From Pirellulales bacterium (GTDB lineage: Bacteria; Planctomycetota; Planctomycetia; Pirellulales; UBA1268), in NCBI GenBank assembly GCA_029246985.1, contig JAQWMC010000101.1, forward strand, positions 1 through 42,558: a stretch of DNA of 42,558 bases. Direction: 5' to 3'. The number at the start of each line of letters is the position of its first letter. Position 1 is the stretch's first letter. The translations under genes were made by a program, and so were the position numbers. This document shows, in pieces, positions 39,133 through 42,558 of this stretch. Below the pieces are notes generated by a model. It had not been told where the DNA came from. It saw only the letters and a list, made by a program, of their open reading frames with translations, and did not search any database.

Positions 39133-39173
39133 GTAACCAGATTTCTTGAAACACAGCAGTGGACGAAGGAGAA

Positions 39174-39491
39174 CTACTTTCCTGAGCAGATGAACAGTGC
39201 GTAGAACGTAAAACCCTCAATCAGTGCTGCAGCAATAATCAAAGCAGTCTGAATGCTACCTGATACTTCGGGCTGGCGAGCCATGCTTTCATAAGCTGCT
39301 GCAGCAAGTTTACTGATGCCCATGGCGGCACCAATAACAACAAGGCCAACGCCAAAAGAGGCTGAAAGATCAATAAGTGCTCTACCACCAACTGCTTCTT
39401 GAGCACTGGCAACATCAGCACAGAGAAGCGTGAGCAAAACGACGGCAAGTGTGCTGGCCGAGCGGGCTGAGAAAAACGAGCGAAGCATCAC
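39174..39491 (-). CDS. atpE: ATP synthase Fo c subunit with N-terminal signal sequence
   Basis: The c subunits form the proton-driven ring. The mature part starts near residue 31 after SARSASTLAVVLLTLLCADVASA-QEA, a clear signal peptide-like extension not found in standard c subunits. Helix 1 is FGVGLVVIGAAMGISKLAAAAYESMA, the polar loop is RQPEVSG, and helix 2 is TALIIAAALIEGFTFYALFI with the ion-binding Glu92. The residue after Glu is Gly, not the Ser of sodium-binding rings, so protons are the likely coupling ion. The track start is a GTG with AAGGAG 9 bases upstream; an ATG follows at 39488. Hairpins lie on both sides of this cistron. Confidence 0.93.
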   Translation of the reverse strand: MMLRSFFSARSASTLAVVLLTLLCADVASAQEAVGGRALIDLSASFGVGLVVIGAAMGISKLAAAAYESMARQPEVSGSIQTALIIAAALIEGFTFYALFICSGK

Positions 39492-39516
39492 GGGCTGGAA
39501 CTCCTTGAAAGCGTGA

Positions 39517-39540
39517 GTCTGGAAACCGTTGTTTCCAGAC
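39517..39540 (-). promoter_or_regulatory. Perfect hairpin before the atpE ribosome binding site
   Basis: GTCTGGAAAC-CGTT-GTTTCCAGAC is a perfect 10-base-pair stem with a four-base loop, about ten bases upstream of the AAGGAG of atpE. Read on the minus strand it lies in the atpB-atpE spacer. It may block nucleases, mark a processing site or tune translation of atpE. No T tract follows. Confidence 0.6.
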
Positions 39541-39677
39541 GGGATGAAACGAGATCTGTTTGTTGGAATTGTGCTGAACGACCTAAGACGTCGGCCCGCA
39601 TCCTATAGAGGCATGTTTTAAGCAATTTTGAGAGGTTTTGAAGGGTCTCGAAAGTTTTTTTTGTGTGGTTTATGTCA

Positions 39678-40667
39678 TTAATGATGGTGGACCGCCGCGC
39701 CAACGAAAAGCGCCGACAAAAACGTGAATATATAGGCCTGCAGGAAAGCGACAAAAAGTTCCAGAACGCTAAAAAGAGTCGCACTGAGGACACTAATTAC
39801 GGTAACAGTTGCCCACGTACCTGTCGAAGCTGAGGCGGCCGCCGTAATAAGTCCCATAATACCGAGAAGTACGAGATGACCAGCAACCATGTTCGCTAAC
39901 AGACGAACCGCCAGGATCAAGTGTTTGATGCACAATCCCAGTATTTCAATCAAGAAAAGCCCAAAGGAAATAATAATTTTAAGTGGCAACATATATGTGG
40001 GCATGTCAATTGGTGGAACCTGATTTAAAAAAAATCCGATTACACCGAACTGCTTCATGCCTGACAGCAAGCCAGTAAGAAAGGTCACAGCGGCTAAAGC
40101 GAGAGTGACTGAAAACGATGCTGTTGGCGAGCCTGCCCAAGGGACCATCCCAAGCAAATTGCACCCTAGAACAAAAAAGAAGAGCGTCCACAGCATGGGA
40201 ACAAAGGTATCCCCACGATGTACGGGTACTGCGGTTCCATCATCATGGCCATGGCCCGGTGGGTCATCAATCGCTGGACGCGCGACATTGTCACGAATGA
40301 ATACGAGAAAAGCTTCAAAAAGATTTGCGAATCGACCTTTTGGAGCTGCCCCGGAGGACAGTTGTTTCGCAACTCGTGTGAATATCAGCACCATGACGGC
40401 AGCTACAACGAGTTCAAGAATCATGTACTTAGAGATTGCAAATCCCGATTTTGGTGCATAGAGACTGTGGAGTTCCGCGAATGGTTGCGGAATAAGAACT
40501 TTGCCATCAAGCGCTCGATTAAATTCATTCACGTCAGTAACGGCAGGATGACCATCTGTCAGAAACGAAGGCACTTCACTCAATGACTTCCAGTCATAAC
40601 GCCACAGACTCTTTGGTACTTCGAAAAAGTAGGCATCCTTAAGATGATAGATGGGGTTTGCTGACAT
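39678..40667 (-). CDS. atpB: ATP synthase Fo a subunit
   Basis: Subunit a forms the proton half-channels with the c-ring. The 329-residue protein is longer than the usual 270, mostly because of its N-terminal extension (MSANPIYHLKDAYFFEVPKSLWRYD) and a hydrophilic loop (DDPPGHGHDDGTAVPVHRG). The conserved helix reads LIEILGLCIKHLILAVRLLANMVAGHLVLLGIMGLI, with the essential Arg in AVRLLANMVAGH. FFVLGCNLLGMVPW and a late FVAFLQAYIFTFLSALFVG complete the signature. Ends HH at the C-terminus. It lies 46 bases after the atpI-like gene. Confidence 0.94.
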   Translation of the reverse strand: MSANPIYHLKDAYFFEVPKSLWRYDWKSLSEVPSFLTDGHPAVTDVNEFNRALDGKVLIPQPFAELHSLYAPKSGFAISKYMILELVVAAVMVLIFTRVAKQLSSGAAPKGRFANLFEAFLVFIRDNVARPAIDDPPGHGHDDGTAVPVHRGDTFVPMLWTLFFFVLGCNLLGMVPWAGSPTASFSVTLALAAVTFLTGLLSGMKQFGVIGFFLNQVPPIDMPTYMLPLKIIISFGLFLIEILGLCIKHLILAVRLLANMVAGHLVLLGIMGLITAAASASTGTWATVTVISVLSATLFSVLELFVAFLQAYIFTFLSALFVGAAVHHH

Positions 40668-40713
40668 CAGATGGATTTATTACTTTTAAAGTAGAGTTGG
40701 TTTGTGTTCGGTC

Positions 40714-41178
40714 TTATTCGGGAGCGTGGTGTTTGACCGACCGAACACCTTCACCATAGCCGACTACGTGGAGAAGGATATCAAGTAAAAGCAAAACTAG
40801 GTAGGAGGCAATGAGAGTTTCTCTTACAAAATTTTGAAGTGGCCCGCTCCAGTGCACCTCCGCGGCACTGGTCTGGAAGAAACCGAGTGCTAAAAGTGGC
40901 ATTATGAGTCGTATTAAATTTGCCGTGAGAGTACCGGCAATGCCCAGGGCAGGTTGATGTGAGGCCACCTTTTTTGTCCGGCATGTGACATACCAAGCCA
41001 AAAAAGCCCCGCTTAGCGTGATAGCGCTCACGACTGCGACAGTTTTCGCTCGAAGTTCAGCGTCCAGGTTCGGTATATTTCTGGAAATCATGACGGCAGC
41101 GATGAGAACCTGGCCTGCAGAGAGAACTGCAAACCCAAACGCAACAGATTTTACAATGGATTGTTGGTTGTTCTGCAT
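40714..41178 (-). CDS. Small membrane protein in atpI position
   Basis: The 154-residue protein has four predicted membrane segments: SVAFGFAVLSAGQVLIAAVMI, AVVSAITLSGAFLAWYV, LGIAGTLTANLIRLIMPLLALGFF and FVRETLIASYLVLLLLDILLHVVGYG. It occupies the place of AtpI/UncI, the chaperone-like protein that helps c-ring assembly in many operons. Sequence similarity to AtpI is only general. AAGG lies before the ATG. The gene follows the AtpZ-like gene by 18 bases, so both should be made with the synthase. Confidence 0.6.
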   Translation of the reverse strand: MQNNQQSIVKSVAFGFAVLSAGQVLIAAVMISRNIPNLDAELRAKTVAVVSAITLSGAFLAWYVTCRTKKVASHQPALGIAGTLTANLIRLIMPLLALGFFQTSAAEVHWSGPLQNFVRETLIASYLVLLLLDILLHVVGYGEGVRSVKHHAPE

Positions 41179-41196
41179 GGATAGACCTTTTTACAG

Positions 41197-41412
41197 CTAT
41201 TTCTGCCGTTTTGCAGCGGCTAATCGGACAACGGATGTGAGTCCTAGGACAAAACCAAGCAGAAATCCCACCGGCTCGAGCAAGGTTGTGTCGAGTTGGC
41301 GGTCGAGCCAGCCCCCAGCGATACCCGGGAGCACCATGACTAACCCTATAGCGGTGATACGGCCAACCCAGGTGAACGCTGCTCCGATAGGAGAAATTTT
41401 CGGTTCTGTCAT
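41197..41412 (-). CDS. AtpZ/AtpI-like small membrane protein
   Basis: A 71-residue protein with two helices (AFTWVGRITAIGLVMVLPGIAGGWLDRQL and PVGFLLGFVLGLTSVVRLAA). The GGWLDRQLDTTLLEPVGFLLGFVLG pattern fits the F0F1-ATPase accessory family (AtpZ, predicted magnesium-related partner of AtpI). It is first in the atp operon. Position and pattern support the call; the exact activity is not established here. Confidence 0.7.
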   Translation of the reverse strand: MTEPKISPIGAAFTWVGRITAIGLVMVLPGIAGGWLDRQLDTTLLEPVGFLLGFVLGLTSVVRLAAAKRQK

Positions 41413-41502
41413 ATCCGAGTCTCTATGAAACCAAACCGTGCTGAGTATTTTCTATTTCCGGCAAGATACGGTATTGAAACGTGTGCGGTCCAGCGTGAGT
41501 TT

Positions 41503-42558
41503 CTATGACGGATTTTCATTGCGTCCAAGAAGGAAATATGTCTGCTGCATGCCTTTTCCTTTGATTTGCATTTCACCTCGATCTGTAAATCGGTAACGAT
41601 CTTTTAGCAACATATATGTCGCTTGAGATACATGCACTCGAGATGGTTCACCGTGAGACTCCATACGGCTGGCTGTATTGACAGTGTCACCCCATAAGTC
41701 GTACGAAAATTTGTGTTTGCCGATGACCCCGGCAACAACAGGACCAGAATGAATGCCAATACGAACTTCCATGGAAAGCCCTCGGTTGCGCATCACACCC
41801 CTGAATGCCTCGAGCATTCCAAGTCCCATGCCGGCAACAGCTTCAGCGTGGTCATCACGAGCTTCGGGAAGTCCTGCAACAGCCATGTATGCGTCACCAA
41901 TAGTTTTGATTTTCTCAACTCCGTATGCATTTGCTAAGTGGTCAAACGCAGAGAAAATGTCATCGAGTAGATCGACAAGTTGGCTTGCATCCACACGCTC
42001 CGAAAAAGTCGTGAAACCACAGAGATCGGCAAATAAGACGCTGACTGACGAGAAGGACTCAGCAATCGTAGAGACATTGTTCTTCAAACGTTCGGCGATT
42101 GTATCCGGGAGAATATTACGAAGCAGTCGCTCTGACTTCTCTCGTTCTCGTGTCAAGTCTGCGAGTGATCGTTCAAGTGCACTAAAGGCGGCATCACGTT
42201 CAAGGAGTCTTTTATAGGCTTCTGAGTGAACACGGATTCGAGCAATCAGTTCAATCTGATGAGGGAGTTTGATGAGATAGTCATTTGCACCCGCTTCCAG
42301 CAGTTGGGCCTTTGTTGCTGCTTCTTCGGTAGCCGAAAGCATGATGACAGGGATTTTTTCTGTGCTGGCATGTGAACGAAACTGGCCTACAAGATCCAGG
42401 CCGTCGATATCTGGCATAACAAGGTCTTGTAAGATGACAGTTGGTTGGAATTCTTCCGCGGTCGTTACTGCCTTGGACCCATCTTTGCAAAATGCAAATG
42501 TCATATCAGCTTGATCAGCAAGAAGGCGTCTGACTGCTTCGCCGATCATTGGCTGGTC
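41503..42558 (-). CDS. Response regulator with class III adenylate cyclase domain (5' end outside window)
   Basis: The frame continues to the right edge: codons before the track ATG read Asp-Gln-Pro, so the gene starts beyond the window and DQPMIGEAVRRLL is the normal start of a REC domain. Its phospho-acceptor is Asp in VILQDLVMPDIDG, and the Lys is in YLIKLPHQ. A coiled linker (SALERSLADLTREREKSERLLRNILPDTIAERL) leads to the cyclase domain: metal Asp in LFADLCGFTTFSE and TIGDAYMAVAG. The substrate-choosing residues are Lys in EKIKTIGDAYM and Asp in YDLWGDTVNTASRM, the pattern of adenylate rather than guanylate cyclases. TVNTASRM carries the transition-state Asn and Arg. It lies 90 bases before the atp operon on the same strand. 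Confidence 0.9.
   Translation of the reverse strand, partial: DQPMIGEAVRRLLADQADMTFAFCKDGSKAVTTAEEFQPTVILQDLVMPDIDGLDLVGQFRSHASTEKIPVIMLSATEEAATKAQLLEAGANDYLIKLPHQIELIARIRVHSEAYKRLLERDAAFSALERSLADLTREREKSERLLRNILPDTIAERLKNNVSTIAESFSSVSVLFADLCGFTTFSERVDASQLVDLLDDIFSAFDHLANAYGVEKIKTIGDAYMAVAGLPEARDDHAEAVAGMGLGMLEAFRGVMRNRGLSMEVRIGIHSGPVVAGVIGKHKFSYDLWGDTVNTASRMESHGEPSRVHVSQATYMLLKDRYRFTDRGEMQIKGKGMQQTYFLLGRNENPS

Larger units (their letters stand above)
38843..39173 (-). other. atpE-atpF intergenic region with two RNA hairpins
   Basis: These 331 bases contain no convincing gene. They hold two structured repeats, listed separately, and the ribosome binding site of atpF. A small plus-strand ORF (39013-39204) is made largely of the hairpin arms and is rejected. 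The spacing is unusual for an atp operon, where these genes are normally close together. Confidence 0.6.

Noticed and set aside
39013-39204. 63-aa plus-strand ORF in the atpE-atpF spacer
   Set aside because: Its sequence is built from the arms of the hairpins and it runs antisense into atpE; no ribosome binding site.

Overview
This window looks like a chromosomal segment of a bacterium, most likely a Planctomycetota member of moderate GC. That placement is inferred from gene content: a Tat-exported Gfo/Idh/MocA oxidoreductase, a lipoprotein carrying squalene-cyclase-type repeats, a DoxX-like protein with a long soluble insertion, an AroD-AroE fusion, a Ser/Thr protein kinase and a classical atp operon. 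No rRNA, tRNA, IS element, integrase or CRISPR array was seen. Coding density is high and both edges cut through genes.

Layout. (a) 1-1321, minus strand: the N-terminus of a Ser/Thr kinase, absent from the ORF track because it runs off the left edge, then a D-2-hydroxyacid dehydrogenase. (b) 1322-1626: divergent intergenic region with two dyads. (c) 1633-6759, plus: DoxX-like membrane protein, Tat-exported oxidoreductase, lipoprotein with alpha/alpha-toroid repeats. (d) 6808-7935, minus: exported protein with a caspase-like His/Cys dyad, ended by an intrinsic terminator. (e) 8035-14105, plus: the imuA-imuB-dnaE2 mutagenesis cassette behind a LexA-like palindrome TGTAC-N4-GTACA. (f) 14202-18932, plus: purC, aroC, an unknown membrane-anchored protein, a fatty acid desaturase. 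(g) 19056-25988, plus: rpsO, pnp, a soluble sensor kinase with an NtrC-type regulator, mutL. (h) 26085-32998, plus: aroDE fusion, aroK, prepilin-peptidase-like protease, OmpA-like lipoprotein, hisH, hisA, cysE. (i) 33060-41412, minus: the complete F1Fo ATP synthase operon in the order atpZ-like, atpI-like, atpB, E, F, H, A, G, D, C. (j) Upstream of it on the same strand is a REC plus class III adenylate cyclase gene cut by the right edge.

How genes work together. ImuA, ImuB and DnaE2 form the translesion mutasome found in many bacteria without Pol V. A perfect TATAAT on the opposite strand abuts the same palindrome, so the divergent caspase-like gene may share its control. AroDE, AroK and AroC supply several shikimate-pathway steps. 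HisH and HisA belong to histidine synthesis. The atp operon encodes all eight core subunits plus two small accessory membrane proteins. Its atpE cistron is flanked by three substantial RNA hairpins, which suggests post-transcriptional control of c-subunit dosage.

Most promising for follow-up are the caspase-like gene/imu cassette divergent promoter with its non-canonical palindrome, the hairpins around atpE, and the long G tracts in the prepilin-peptidase-like gene. All function calls are from reading sequence and motifs; no searches were run.
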